Of a DNA stretch of 64,000 nucleotides, positions 34,041 through 42,997 are shown in pieces. The position numbers and the translations under genes are program-made. Under the pieces are notes generated by a model, which made no database searches, was not told the DNA's origin, and saw only the letters and a program-made list of their open reading frames with translations. The stretch's first letter is position 1; the number at the start of each line of letters is the position of its first letter. The DNA comes from UBA6107 sp034430175 (lineage in GTDB: Bacteria; Chloroflexota; Anaerolineae; Anaerolineales; Anaerolineaceae), in NCBI GenBank assembly GCA_034430175.1, contig DAOUFI010000026.1, positions 103,964 to 167,963 of the forward strand, in the 5' to 3' direction.

Positions 34041-35606
34041 ATGAAGTTCAGGCAATATCTTATCTTGTACCTGGTAGCTTTGTTATTTTTTATTTTTATC
34101 GGTTTGTTTCAAACAACGCCAGGTTATATGGATGCTTCTTATTATTACGTAACTGGTCAGCAGCTGGCAATCGGTAAAGGAGCAATCGAACCCTTTCTCT
34201 GGAACTACCTGAATGACCCGCAACAAATCCCAACAGCCGCATTTACCTATTGGATGCCCGTTTCCGCTTTCTTAGCTGCATTTGGTATGTGGTTACTGCG
34301 CTCAGTGTCATTTCTTTCTGCCAGGTTGTTTTTTTTCCTTTTTGCTGCAATTATTCCGGTTTTAACTGTTATTTTCGCATCTCGTTATTCAGCTTACCGG
34401 GTGAATCTGATTCTCGCGGCGATTTTTTCAATTCTCTGTGGAGCATATTTGCCCTATTTGACTATTACAGAAACATTTCTCCCTTTCTTTATTCTGGGGG
34501 CAATTTATCTGTTGATTGTTTGGGCAATCTTCGAAAAAAGCGACAAAAGAGTTGAAAGTAAATGGTCTTTCGCCTTATTGGGGATTGTTACCGGATTGAT
34601 GCACCTTACCAGAGCGGATGGTATATTGTGGCTTTTGGGAGGGTTGGTCCTCATCTTATTCCAAGCCAGGAAGAATAAGAAATTGCCTCTAGAAAATTTA
34701 CTTTTTTTCCTATTTGGTTATCTAGTCATTATGGCAGGATGGTTTATCCGGAATTTGGTTTTATTAGGCACTCTTTTTCCCTCCGGATCGAGTCTGGCAG
34801 TTTGGTTTACCAGTTACAACGATCTTTTCATGTATCCAGCGTCAGAGCTTACTCCGTCCCATCTATGGAGCGCAGGTCTTGGCAGAATACTTAAGACAAG
34901 GGTAATTGTTGGCCTGCTAAATCTAAAAAATTTGGTTGGAGTGGTAGCAAACATTGTCCTCTTACCGTTTATGTGTATAGGATTATGGAAGACCAGGAAA
35001 ACCCACATTACAAGATTTGTCCTTTTTTTGGTCGTTATGCTATTTTGTTTGATGACATTTGTTTTCCCCTATGCTGGTTTTAGAGGCGGATTTTTCCATT
35101 CGATGTCAGCCTTTCAAATCTTCTTCTGGGCAATTGCCATCGTTGGGCTAGATGTAACGGTTCAATGGAGTGTAGTGAAATTGAAATGGGTGGAATCAAA
35201 ATCAAGGATTTTGTTTGCTGTCGCGCTTACTCTGGGTATCGGAGCGATGAGTGCGATTGCGTATATGCAAAAGATAGGATTGAACAAAGAGTGGAATGTT
35301 CAATCCGAAACCTTTAAAACTGTCGATGAAGAGTTACAAATGATCTCTGATAATAATGACTTTTCGGTGATGGTAAATGATTCTCCAAGTTATTATGCAG
35401 CCACGGGTAGGGAAGCGATTCAATTAAGCAGTGGATCACCTGAATCTATCCGAGAGCTAATGAGGAGATTTGAAATTAAATACCTGATTATTAATAAGGA
35501 TTGTCCAGACAGCATTAAATCAATGGTAGACGAGCCTGGAGACCAATTTGGTTTCACCTTTATTAACCAAGTCGTAGCCGGGTATTACGTTTACACTCAG
35601 GAATAA
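34041..35606 (+). CDS. Multi-pass GT-C-fold membrane protein (ArnT/GT39-like)
   Basis: A 521-aa protein with about eleven membrane helices and the early loop PGYMDASYYYVTGQQLA, similar to the acidic first-loop motif of GT39/GT83 enzymes. Later TRADGILW is also typical. The C-terminal ~100 residues are soluble. It is followed one base later by a third such protein. Confidence 0.78.
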   Translation: MKFRQYLILYLVALLFFIFIGLFQTTPGYMDASYYYVTGQQLAIGKGAIEPFLWNYLNDPQQIPTAAFTYWMPVSAFLAAFGMWLLRSVSFLSARLFFFLFAAIIPVLTVIFASRYSAYRVNLILAAIFSILCGAYLPYLTITETFLPFFILGAIYLLIVWAIFEKSDKRVESKWSFALLGIVTGLMHLTRADGILWLLGGLVLILFQARKNKKLPLENLLFFLFGYLVIMAGWFIRNLVLLGTLFPSGSSLAVWFTSYNDLFMYPASELTPSHLWSAGLGRILKTRVIVGLLNLKNLVGVVANIVLLPFMCIGLWKTRKTHITRFVLFLVVMLFCLMTFVFPYAGFRGGFFHSMSAFQIFFWAIAIVGLDVTVQWSVVKLKWVESKSRILFAVALTLGIGAMSAIAYMQKIGLNKEWNVQSETFKTVDEELQMISDNNDFSVMVNDSPSYYAATGREAIQLSSGSPESIRELMRRFEIKYLIINKDCPDSIKSMVDEPGDQFGFTFINQVVAGYYVYTQE

Positions 35607-35607
35607 A

Positions 35608-37095
35608 ATGAAGAAAGCGAAAAGGCTCTTTAATTTTGGTAATAGAAACACATCCTGGAAAATTATTCTGGGAACAATTCTCCTTCAGATTGCATTCATT
35701 CTCCCCGGAATAATAAAAAATGGTATTGGATTTCCTCTTGATGATGCGTGGATCCATCAGACTTACGCGCGCAACCTGGTTCAATTCGGCTCATGGTCTT
35801 TTATCCCCGGAATTGTATCTGGTGGATCCACGTCGCCACTGTGGACGATTTTGCTCGCGCCGGGGTTCTTCTTAGGTGGCAGCTTTTTCTATATTTGGAC
35901 TATGTTCGTATCCTGCGTGGCCTTGTGCGGGTTGATCTATTTTTTGTGCAGAAGTTTAAAGAATATTATTGGCGGGAACCAACCAAGACTCATTTTCTTT
36001 ATTGGACTACTATCCGCTCTGGAATGGCATCTTCAGTGGGCTACTGCATCAGGTATGGAAACGGTCTTGTATTCTATGACCATCGTTTTATTTATTTATT
36101 TGACCACGTTAGAGGACATTAACTGGACAGCGGTAGGAATTGTCTCAGGTTTGATTATCTGGATACGTCCAGATGGACTGACTTTACTTGGCCCACTCGC
36201 GCTGATAACAATCGATACGATATTTCGTAAGAAATATTCGCTCATTACAGCGATTAAATTCTCAATTCCATATCTCATCATTACTGGAAGTTATCTGGTT
36301 TTCAATTATGTTTTAACTGGAACAATATTCCCAAATACGTTTTATGCCAAGCAAATGGAATATAAAGACCTTTTGGATTTTCCTCTCTGGAAAAGAATAA
36401 TCAACGAATTTTCGCCAATATGGGTGGGAGTCTGTCTATTCCTTATCCCTGGTTTAGCTTTTTCATTTATAACATCGGTAAAAAAACATAATCTGACAAA
36501 CCTCGGGTTATTGCTTTGGGCGATCGGATATGTACTGTTATTCGCTACACGTTTGCCAGTGATCTACCAGCATGGACGTTATGTCATTCCAGTGATTCCA
36601 ATAATGCTTTTGTTTGGTGTTGAAGGGTGGTACATATTTTTAGAAAGTGTCAAGTCAATAAAAGCCAAAAGAATTGCTAGTTTCGGAGTGTGGGTTACAC
36701 TGATCGCAGTCTCAGTTGTTTTTTATATACGAGGCATGGGTAGCTATATATCGGATGTAAAAACCATCAACACATTCATGGTTCAACCAGCTAAATGGAT
36801 AAATCAAAACACTGATAAAAACTCGATTGTCGCGGTTCATGATATTGGTGCTATGGGTTTCTTTGGGGATCGAAAACTGATCGATCTCGCTGGATTGATC
36901 AATCCAGAAGTCATCCCATTTATTCGAGACGAAGAATTGCTAGGCGATTATATCCGCAAGCGTAACGCAGATTATTTTGTTGGATTCTCCGATTGGTATG
37001 GATCATCCGTCAATTGGGGTCAGTCAATAAAAGCTTTCAACATGATTGTGGATGAAAAGAACATAGAAGTTGATATTATTAAAATTGACTATTAA
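35608..37095 (+). CDS. Multi-pass GT-C-fold membrane protein
   Basis: A 495-aa protein with about ten membrane helices. The first loop FPLDDAWIHQTYARNL and SGGSTSPLWT are strong marks of a family of bacterial GT-C-like glycosyltransferases. IRPDGLTLLGP recurs after the middle helices. It ends the operon of three similar proteins, which probably build one extracellular glycan or glycolipid. Confidence 0.8.
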   Translation: MKKAKRLFNFGNRNTSWKIILGTILLQIAFILPGIIKNGIGFPLDDAWIHQTYARNLVQFGSWSFIPGIVSGGSTSPLWTILLAPGFFLGGSFFYIWTMFVSCVALCGLIYFLCRSLKNIIGGNQPRLIFFIGLLSALEWHLQWATASGMETVLYSMTIVLFIYLTTLEDINWTAVGIVSGLIIWIRPDGLTLLGPLALITIDTIFRKKYSLITAIKFSIPYLIITGSYLVFNYVLTGTIFPNTFYAKQMEYKDLLDFPLWKRIINEFSPIWVGVCLFLIPGLAFSFITSVKKHNLTNLGLLLWAIGYVLLFATRLPVIYQHGRYVIPVIPIMLLFGVEGWYIFLESVKSIKAKRIASFGVWVTLIAVSVVFYIRGMGSYISDVKTINTFMVQPAKWINQNTDKNSIVAVHDIGAMGFFGDRKLIDLAGLINPEVIPFIRDEELLGDYIRKRNADYFVGFSDWYGSSVNWGQSIKAFNMIVDEKNIEVDIIKIDY

Positions 37096-37120
37096 ATAAT
37101 TCCAGAAAATTGCAGGGCTA

Positions 37121-37129
37121 TGCTATACT
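37121..37129 (+). promoter_or_regulatory. Extended -10 upstream of the soluble histidine kinase
   Basis: TGC followed by TATACT, about 44 bases before the ATG at 37173. Confidence 0.5.
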
Positions 37130-37148
37130 TCGATTTTAAAGAATTGAA

Positions 37149-37163
37149 CTGGTAGTTTACCAG
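37149..37163 (+). promoter_or_regulatory. Hairpin abutting the kinase ribosome-binding site
   Basis: CTGGTA and TACCAG form a 6-bp stem with a 3-base loop that ends inside the AGGAG (37162-37166) of the kinase gene. It could lower translation. Confidence 0.3.
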
Positions 37164-37172
37164 GAGAAAATT

Positions 37173-38222
37173 ATGACGAATGCTGCATTTACATACGACG
37201 GTAACCCTGAAAATTTTATTGCCTTTTTGAATGATGAGTTGGTTCAGACCAAATCTTCTATTAAAGATATCAGTACAACCATTGAGCAAAGTAAAAACGA
37301 GTTCAACAGGTTAACAAACAAAAAAGCCACGGTTACAGCCCAACTGCAAATGATCCAAACCAATGGGGAGCAAGTTACTCGAAAAGAATTGCGCGACGCC
37401 TTCACAGAAGCAATGGATGCACAGCAGCGGTTGTTGGTCATGCGTGCGCAGATGGATAAACTTGAAGAACAAGTCAATGGTCTCGAGAAGTATCGAGAGT
37501 TATTGGAAATGACCATACAAAATGCTGGAAGCATTCCATTGCTTAAGGGCGGAAAGAAGGAAGGGCCTGGAAATCAGTCAACCCTTGAGATGCTAATTAA
37601 TGCTCAGGAAGCTGAACGACAACGGTTATCCAGACAGATGCATGATGGTCCCGCGCAAGCGCTTTCGAATTTTATTGTACAAACTGAGATCGCAGATCGC
37701 ATGTTCGATCTGGATGCAATCAAAGCTAAGGAAGAACTAAACAAACTAAAAAATTCAGCGCTTTCCACATTTCAAAAAATTCGTTCATTTATCGCTGAAT
37801 TGCACCCCATGATCCTGGATGATCTTGGATTGGTACCTGCATTGCGGCGGTATATCGCCAATATCAAAGAGCAAACCGGGATCGAGATCAGTGAAAATAT
37901 TAGTGGATCAGAACAGAAACTTCCATCTTATATCGAAATATTCATCTTCCGTGCGATTCAGGAACTTGTGGGGAACTCAGTCAAACACAATATGGATAAC
38001 GCAAGCAAAGTAAAGATTGATGTTTCTCTTGTGATAGATTCTTCCTCAGCGAATGTGAGTATAAAAGATAATGGCAAAGGCTTTAATACTGGAGAGCTTA
38101 AAGAATCTGGTGGTCTTGGATTGAAGATTCTTCAGGAAAGAACAGAAATGCTCGGTGGAGCAATCAACATTGAGTCATCGGTAAACAGAGGTACGGAAGT
38201 TACGATTCAAATTCCGGTTTAG
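37173..38222 (+). CDS. Soluble NarL/DegS-type sensor histidine kinase
   Basis: Residues 20-115 are predicted coiled coil, without membrane segments; then the HisKA_3 dimerisation box with phospho-His157 in RQMHDGPAQA, and a HATPase with NSVKHN and DNGKGFN. The layout resembles DegS. No response regulator is adjacent, so it is an orphan here; the downstream PFK starts 55 bases later and may be separately controlled. AGGAG precedes the ATG. Confidence 0.9.
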   Translation: MTNAAFTYDGNPENFIAFLNDELVQTKSSIKDISTTIEQSKNEFNRLTNKKATVTAQLQMIQTNGEQVTRKELRDAFTEAMDAQQRLLVMRAQMDKLEEQVNGLEKYRELLEMTIQNAGSIPLLKGGKKEGPGNQSTLEMLINAQEAERQRLSRQMHDGPAQALSNFIVQTEIADRMFDLDAIKAKEELNKLKNSALSTFQKIRSFIAELHPMILDDLGLVPALRRYIANIKEQTGIEISENISGSEQKLPSYIEIFIFRAIQELVGNSVKHNMDNASKVKIDVSLVIDSSSANVSIKDNGKGFNTGELKESGGLGLKILQERTEMLGGAINIESSVNRGTEVTIQIPV

Positions 38223-38277
38223 GACGTACCGGATTAAGTTCTCATTCGTCCAACATTTTATCTAGCAGGAGAGTAGC

Positions 38278-39447
38278 ATGACGAAGACAATTGGTATCTT
38301 AACAGGCGGGGGTGACGTTCCCGGCCTCAATCCTTGTATGAAAGCTGTAGCCATGAGTGCTTTCGAAGAAGGATACAAGATGGTGGGTATCCGACGTGGA
38401 TGGGCAGGGTTACTCAATTACAATCTTGACGAACCTTCCACTCATGATTATTATGTTCGCCCTCTGCACAGGGAAGATGTTCGTACGATCGATCGAAGTG
38501 GGGGTACCTTTTTGCATACATCCAGGACAAATCCGCAAAAGGTAAAAGCAAAGAATGTCCCGGATTTCCTGAAAAACTCTAGCTTTGGTAAAAAGATCGA
38601 TGAAGACGGCACGATGGATTACACAGATTACGTGCTAAAAGTTTTGGAGCACCTAGGGATTGATACGCTAGTGACCATTGGTGGTGATGATACTCTGAGC
38701 TTCTCAGTACGCTTAAGTAAAGAAAATTTCCCGGTTGTTGCAATCCCGAAGACCATGGATAATGATGTTTTTGGAACGGATTATTGTATTGGCTTCTCAA
38801 CCGCAGTAACACGAAGTGTTGACTTCATTACTAACATGCGTACTTCGGTTGGCTCTCATGAAAGAATCGGAATCGTCGAGTTGTTTGGTCGAAATTCTGG
38901 CGAGACCAGCCTGATCACTGCGTATCTATCCTATGTCGATCGTGCGATTATTTCAGAAGTACCGTTCAACATGGAAAAACTAGCCAACTTCCTGATGGAA
39001 GATAAACGCAATAATCCATCGAACTATTGCATGATGACAATCAGCGAAGGAGGCATCATCGAAGGCGGCGATATTGTCGAGACCGGTGAAGCCGACGCTT
39101 TTGGCCACAAGAAGCTAGGTGGCGTGGGTGAAGTCACAGCTTCGGAACTCAAGCGATTAACGGGTCAGGACATCATGTATCAACAGTTGGGTTATCTGAT
39201 GCGCTCCGGCGCGCCAGATTCACTTGACCGTATGGTAGCCATGTCTTATGGTAACCTGGCTGTACAGTTGATCAAGCGTAATGAAACCGGTAAATTGGTG
39301 GCCCTGCATGGTGGAAAATACACTACAGTACCCATTAACATGGTTCTTGCAGGACAAAAGCGTGTGGATGTTGCCAGCTTCTATGATATTGAGAGCTACA
39401 AGCCAAAGATTCGCGATTTCATGGGCGTTCCCATGTTTTTGAGCTAA
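38278..39447 (+). CDS. pfp: 6-phosphofructokinase, probably PPi-dependent
   Basis: PFK family protein with GILTGGGDVPGLN and the catalytic PKTMDND. Two positions decide the phosphoryl donor: GGDD has Asp138 where ATP enzymes have Gly104 (E. coli numbering), and Lys158 in PKTMDND replaces Gly124. Both are the PPi-dependent pattern. It would make fructose-1,6-bisphosphate reversibly. AGGAGAG precedes the ATG. The 389-aa length fits. Confidence 0.9.
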   Translation: MTKTIGILTGGGDVPGLNPCMKAVAMSAFEEGYKMVGIRRGWAGLLNYNLDEPSTHDYYVRPLHREDVRTIDRSGGTFLHTSRTNPQKVKAKNVPDFLKNSSFGKKIDEDGTMDYTDYVLKVLEHLGIDTLVTIGGDDTLSFSVRLSKENFPVVAIPKTMDNDVFGTDYCIGFSTAVTRSVDFITNMRTSVGSHERIGIVELFGRNSGETSLITAYLSYVDRAIISEVPFNMEKLANFLMEDKRNNPSNYCMMTISEGGIIEGGDIVETGEADAFGHKKLGGVGEVTASELKRLTGQDIMYQQLGYLMRSGAPDSLDRMVAMSYGNLAVQLIKRNETGKLVALHGGKYTTVPINMVLAGQKRVDVASFYDIESYKPKIRDFMGVPMFLS

Positions 39448-39455
39448 TAAAACAT

Positions 39456-39490
39456 GACCTGGATAAGAATAAACTTATCCAGGTCTTTTT
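39456..39490 (+). terminator. Terminator after PFK
   Basis: A perfect 12-bp stem (GACCTGGATAAG with CTTATCCAGGTC) and 6-base loop followed by T-run. The next gene starts 10 bases later. Confidence 0.92.
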
Positions 39491-39499
39491 AGAGGAATC

Positions 39500-39997
39500 A
39501 TGACTAAAAATCCGCAAAAGATACTTCATGGGCGATATCATGTTGTGCCAAGAACCCTTATTTTGATATTTAAAGACGATAGGGTGCTCCTACAAAAAGG
39601 ATCCCAAACGAAGAAGCTTTGGGCTGGACTATACAATGGATTAGGTGGTCATATTGAACGGGGAGAAGACGTCCTATCATCAGCCAGGCGCGAATTGCTT
39701 GAAGAAGCAGGTCTGACTTGCGCGGATTTACGGATTTGCGGGATGGTCATGATTGATGTAAATGAAGACGAGGGGATATTGATGTTTGTTTTGAGCGGCA
39801 TGAATCCCGCGGGTGAAATTCGCGCATCGGATGAAGGTGTACCGGAATGGATACCCATCTCAAAAGTGAAACAATTGCCAGTAGTGGATGACATTCCATC
39901 GATGATTGAGCGTGTCAAAAGACATCAGGGTAATATTCCATTTTCAGGATACTATACGTATGGGCCAGATGGAAAGAGGATAGAAGTATTTAATTAG
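39500..39997 (+). CDS. NUDIX hydrolase (MutT-like)
   Basis: Contains a full Nudix box, GGHIERGEDVLSSARREL followed by LEEAGL. It hydrolyses a nucleoside-diphosphate-linked compound; 8-oxo-dGTP is one possibility. 165 aa. Its stop overlaps the convergent rsmD stop. Confidence 0.9.
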   Translation: MTKNPQKILHGRYHVVPRTLILIFKDDRVLLQKGSQTKKLWAGLYNGLGGHIERGEDVLSSARRELLEEAGLTCADLRICGMVMIDVNEDEGILMFVLSGMNPAGEIRASDEGVPEWIPISKVKQLPVVDDIPSMIERVKRHQGNIPFSGYYTYGPDGKRIEVFN

Positions 39998-40569
39998 ACG
40001 TTTTGACCTGCCGATGGGGTATAGATTAAAATCATTGTTGACCCATACTTACGACGGTCGATTTCAATCAGGTTCTTCAGTTCAATTTCTTCAAATTCAA
40101 CGGGATGGATTTGTACGATTACCCAACCATCGTCTACCAACCAGACAGGATTGCTATCAATAATTTTAAGAGCCTGCAACCACATGCCCTTATATTGGGG
40201 AGGAGCAATATAAACATAGTCGTAAGCTTGTGAAGGGATGGGGCTATTCAGATATCTGAATGCATCCGATTGGATCACTTTAGCGCCTGCTTCGAGGCGT
40301 GTTGTTTTGAGATTAGCTTTGATAGTCGTGACTGCTTGGGAAGCCATCTCGATGAATGTAACATTGGAAGCACCACGGCTGAGTGCTTCGATGCCAATAC
40401 TGCCAGTGCCTCCAAATAGATCCAACCAATTCGATTCGAAGATATCTCCGCCGATGATGTTGAATACTGCTTCTTTCACCCTGTCAGTCACCGGTCGGGT
40501 TGTATCGCCGGGAACAGGCTGCAGACGGATACCACGGGCAGATCCGCTGATGATGCGGGGGTTGCTCAT
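39994..40569 (-). CDS. rsmD: 16S rRNA (guanine966-N2)-methyltransferase
   Basis: Starts with RIISGSARGIRLQPVPGDTTRPVTDRVKEAVFNI, the RsmD mark, here quoted only by its first residues RIISGSARG and DRVKEAVFNI, and has the SAM loop LDLFGGTGSIGIEALSRGA. Motif IV is unusual: YIAPPQYKG, with Ala for the usual Asp/Asn of (D/N)PP(Y/F). The start is coupled by ATGA overlap to the upstream UroD-like gene. Confidence 0.9.
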   Translation of the reverse strand: MSNPRIISGSARGIRLQPVPGDTTRPVTDRVKEAVFNIIGGDIFESNWLDLFGGTGSIGIEALSRGASNVTFIEMASQAVTTIKANLKTTRLEAGAKVIQSDAFRYLNSPIPSQAYDYVYIAPPQYKGMWLQALKIIDSNPVWLVDDGWVIVQIHPVEFEEIELKNLIEIDRRKYGSTMILIYTPSAGQNV

Positions 40570-41549
40570 TTTTCGACCGCCTTTCGAGCAGCGAAAATAT
40601 TGACATCAGGTGCGATCACTGGAGTGACGCAGCCGGTGCCTAAAATAAACTGTGTGCCATTGGTTTGATGGATAGCTTCCAGACTCTCTTTGATGACCTG
40701 ATCTGGAGATCCAAAAGCCAATGTTTCCCATTGACGTAACCCACCGCAGACTGTGCCGGCAAACTTAAACTTACCTTCTTTGAGATTGGGAGAAGTTTCA
40801 CGATCATGCCAGTTGAGCACATGGATCGGGTAACTGCATAGCTCATCATACATCACGTTCGACCCGTGGAGATGACCAATATTCAACCAGAGCGGTTTTG
40901 TTGATTCCAGAATCTGTTTATCAAAGAAGGTTCCAAATTCGCGAAACTCATCAAGATTCATAAGAGAGTATTGAGCATGTTGGACAGCATAGAAAATCCC
41001 ATCAACTTTCAGAGTAATACATTCATTGATGAAATTTTGTGTGGTTTGAGAGATCGCGTGTAACGCGGATTTCACCTGTTCCGGATACATACGCAAATGA
41101 GAAAGGAGGTTTTCCTTACCGACCAGATTTTTCGCCTGTGAGAGTGGACTGAAGATTGTCTGGATTATGGGGGTGGAGTCTGGAAGAGATTCTCGAATCA
41201 ACCGAATGCATTTCAATTGAGACCCAAGCGAACCTTTTCGTGGGTCTAGTGGCTTGATTTTTAGCCAATCGCCTTCATTGACCACAGGATGTATTTTGAC
41301 TTGTTTTGACCCTTCGGGATTTCCTTGCCATTCATCCCTTAATCCATAATCTTGAAGACAAAAAGATGAAGCTGGCGTAATCTTGACGAAGTCAAATTCG
41401 AATTTTTCCTGGAAGCGGACTATGCTCGCGGCTAATTCCTCAGGATATTGATCATCGATCGGAAAATGCCTCCAAAGTGCCACTGGAGGTCTATCAGGTT
41501 TTTGACCAGACAGAGTGGTTTCAAGCCTGGAACGGTGTGAAACGCTCAT
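40566..41549 (-). CDS. Uroporphyrinogen-decarboxylase-family protein
   Basis: The 327-aa protein has the UroD/methyltransferase TIM-barrel pattern (RPPVALWRHFPIDD, DFVKITPA, ILGTGCVTPVIAP). It lacks the HemE N-terminal signature, so it is not the heme enzyme. In corrinoid-methyltransferase relatives Zn is held by His-x-Cys and a later Cys; here NIGHLHGSN has His-x-His, with Cys in GTGC. Its function is open. It lies in an operon with GtrA and rsmD, each joined by 4-base overlaps. Confidence 0.78.
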   Translation of the reverse strand: MSVSHRSRLETTLSGQKPDRPPVALWRHFPIDDQYPEELAASIVRFQEKFEFDFVKITPASSFCLQDYGLRDEWQGNPEGSKQVKIHPVVNEGDWLKIKPLDPRKGSLGSQLKCIRLIRESLPDSTPIIQTIFSPLSQAKNLVGKENLLSHLRMYPEQVKSALHAISQTTQNFINECITLKVDGIFYAVQHAQYSLMNLDEFREFGTFFDKQILESTKPLWLNIGHLHGSNVMYDELCSYPIHVLNWHDRETSPNLKEGKFKFAGTVCGGLRQWETLAFGSPDQVIKESLEAIHQTNGTQFILGTGCVTPVIAPDVNIFAARKAVEK

Positions 41550-42025
41550 TTCAGCTGCTCCTGAAAAGAATCAACATCTTTAAATGTCCAGTACCGATTG
41601 GCAAAGTAATTCCAAAGCATTACAACAAGAATGACGAATGCCAGTGTCAAATTATGTCCGATGATCGTGGGTTTGTTGAAATTGGGTAAGACAATCGTTG
41701 ACAGCTTGATCATCCAGGGCTCAATGAGTGTGAAAAGAAGTGTACGAATTCCCAGTCCAATCACATTGACGAAGCCAAATTGTAGAAATGGTTTTAATAG
41801 TGAGGTTTTCCTTGTTTCAGGATAAGTCCACAATCGGTTCCAAATAAAATTATTGAAAACAGCCAGAGTAAATGAGATCGCCTGAGAGACTGTGGAATTC
41901 ACTTGAAGCCAGGAAGCTAATATATTAAAAACGCCGAAATCGACAACGGAACCGCTGATACCGACAAGCGCAAACTTCAAGAAACGCTTCATTTCAACGG
42001 GATTTTTCAGTGATTTGACGGGCAT
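41546..42025 (-). CDS. GtrA-family membrane protein
   Basis: A 159-aa protein with four predicted membrane helices and the GtrA patterns KFALVGISGSVVDFGVFN and NYFANRYWTF. GtrA proteins may flip polyprenyl-linked sugars. It starts 4 bases after the UDP-sugar decarboxylase gene and its stop overlaps the UroD-like start, placing it in a cell-surface sugar context. Confidence 0.88.
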   Translation of the reverse strand: MPVKSLKNPVEMKRFLKFALVGISGSVVDFGVFNILASWLQVNSTVSQAISFTLAVFNNFIWNRLWTYPETRKTSLLKPFLQFGFVNVIGLGIRTLLFTLIEPWMIKLSTIVLPNFNKPTIIGHNLTLAFVILVVMLWNYFANRYWTFKDVDSFQEQLK

Positions 42026-42028
42026 GGT

Positions 42029-42979
42029 TTATCTTTTCTCTTTGAAATATTCGATGGTTTTTCGTAAACCAGTTTCCAGATCAACCTTTGGCTCCCAATT
42101 TAAGATCGATTTGGCGCGGCTGATCTCAGGTTGTCGTCGTTGGGGATCATCTCCCAATCGCTGATCGTTGCGAAATTCAATGCCAGCCTTATTGCCAGTT
42201 AATTTATTGATCTCTTCAGCGAATTGAAGGATAGAAATCTCAGCAGGGTTACCGATGTTTACCGGCATGTGTTCATCCGACAACAAAAGGCGATAGATGC
42301 CATCAATTAAATCGTCCACGTAACAAAAGCTTCGAGTCTGTTGACCGTCGCCATAAACCGTGAGTGGCTGACCATTTAAGGCCTGGTTGATGAAATTAGG
42401 AACTACTCGGCCATCATCAAGGCGCATACGCGGTCCATAGGTATTAAAAATTCGCACGATGCGTGTATCAATATTATGGAAGCGGTGGTAGGCCATGGTG
42501 AGAGCTTCGGCAAATCGTTTGGCCTCATCGTATACGGATCGGAAACCAACTGGGTCAGCATGCCCCCAATAAGTCTCCTTTTGTGGATGCTCCAAAGGGT
42601 CACCATAAATTTCGCTCGTCGATGCCAAAAAGAAACGGGCGTTATTGGCTTTAGCCACACCCAATGTGTTATGCGTGCCAAGCGCTCCTGCCTTCATTGT
42701 CTGAATTGGCAGGTTGGGGTAGCTATACGGAGAGGCCGGATTGGGGCTGGCTGGGGAGGCAAAATGCATTACTGCATCCAGTTTTCCTGAAATAAAAATA
42801 TATTGTGAAACATCATGTTTGAAGAACTCAAAGTTGTCATTCGCGGCCAGGTGAGCAATATTCTCAGGGCTACCTGTAATAAAATTATCCATACCGACGA
42901 CTTTATGTCCTTCAGAAAGAAGTCTATCGCAGAGATGTGATCCCAAAAAACCTGCCGCGCCTGTGACTAAAATACGCAT
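42029..42979 (-). CDS. uxs: UDP-glucuronate decarboxylase-like NAD-dependent sugar epimerase
   Basis: Extended SDR enzyme with TGAAGFLGSHLCDRLL, STSEIYGDP, HPQKETYWGHADPVG and catalytic YDEAKRFAE. The EIYGDP and HPQ-E-YWG block identifies the UDP-xylose synthase branch. It would make UDP-xylose from UDP-glucuronate for surface glycans. Length of 316 aa is usual. It follows the lipoprotein gene by 18 bases. Confidence 0.9.
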   Translation of the reverse strand: MRILVTGAAGFLGSHLCDRLLSEGHKVVGMDNFITGSPENIAHLAANDNFEFFKHDVSQYIFISGKLDAVMHFASPASPNPASPYSYPNLPIQTMKAGALGTHNTLGVAKANNARFFLASTSEIYGDPLEHPQKETYWGHADPVGFRSVYDEAKRFAEALTMAYHRFHNIDTRIVRIFNTYGPRMRLDDGRVVPNFINQALNGQPLTVYGDGQQTRSFCYVDDLIDGIYRLLLSDEHMPVNIGNPAEISILQFAEEINKLTGNKAGIEFRNDQRLGDDPQRRQPEISRAKSILNWEPKVDLETGLRKTIEYFKEKR

Positions 42980-42997
42980 GATTTCTCCTGAATTTAA

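Noticed and set aside
40238..40603. 121-aa plus-strand frame opposite rsmD
   Set aside because: Antisense to rsmD with no start signal or recognisable motif.
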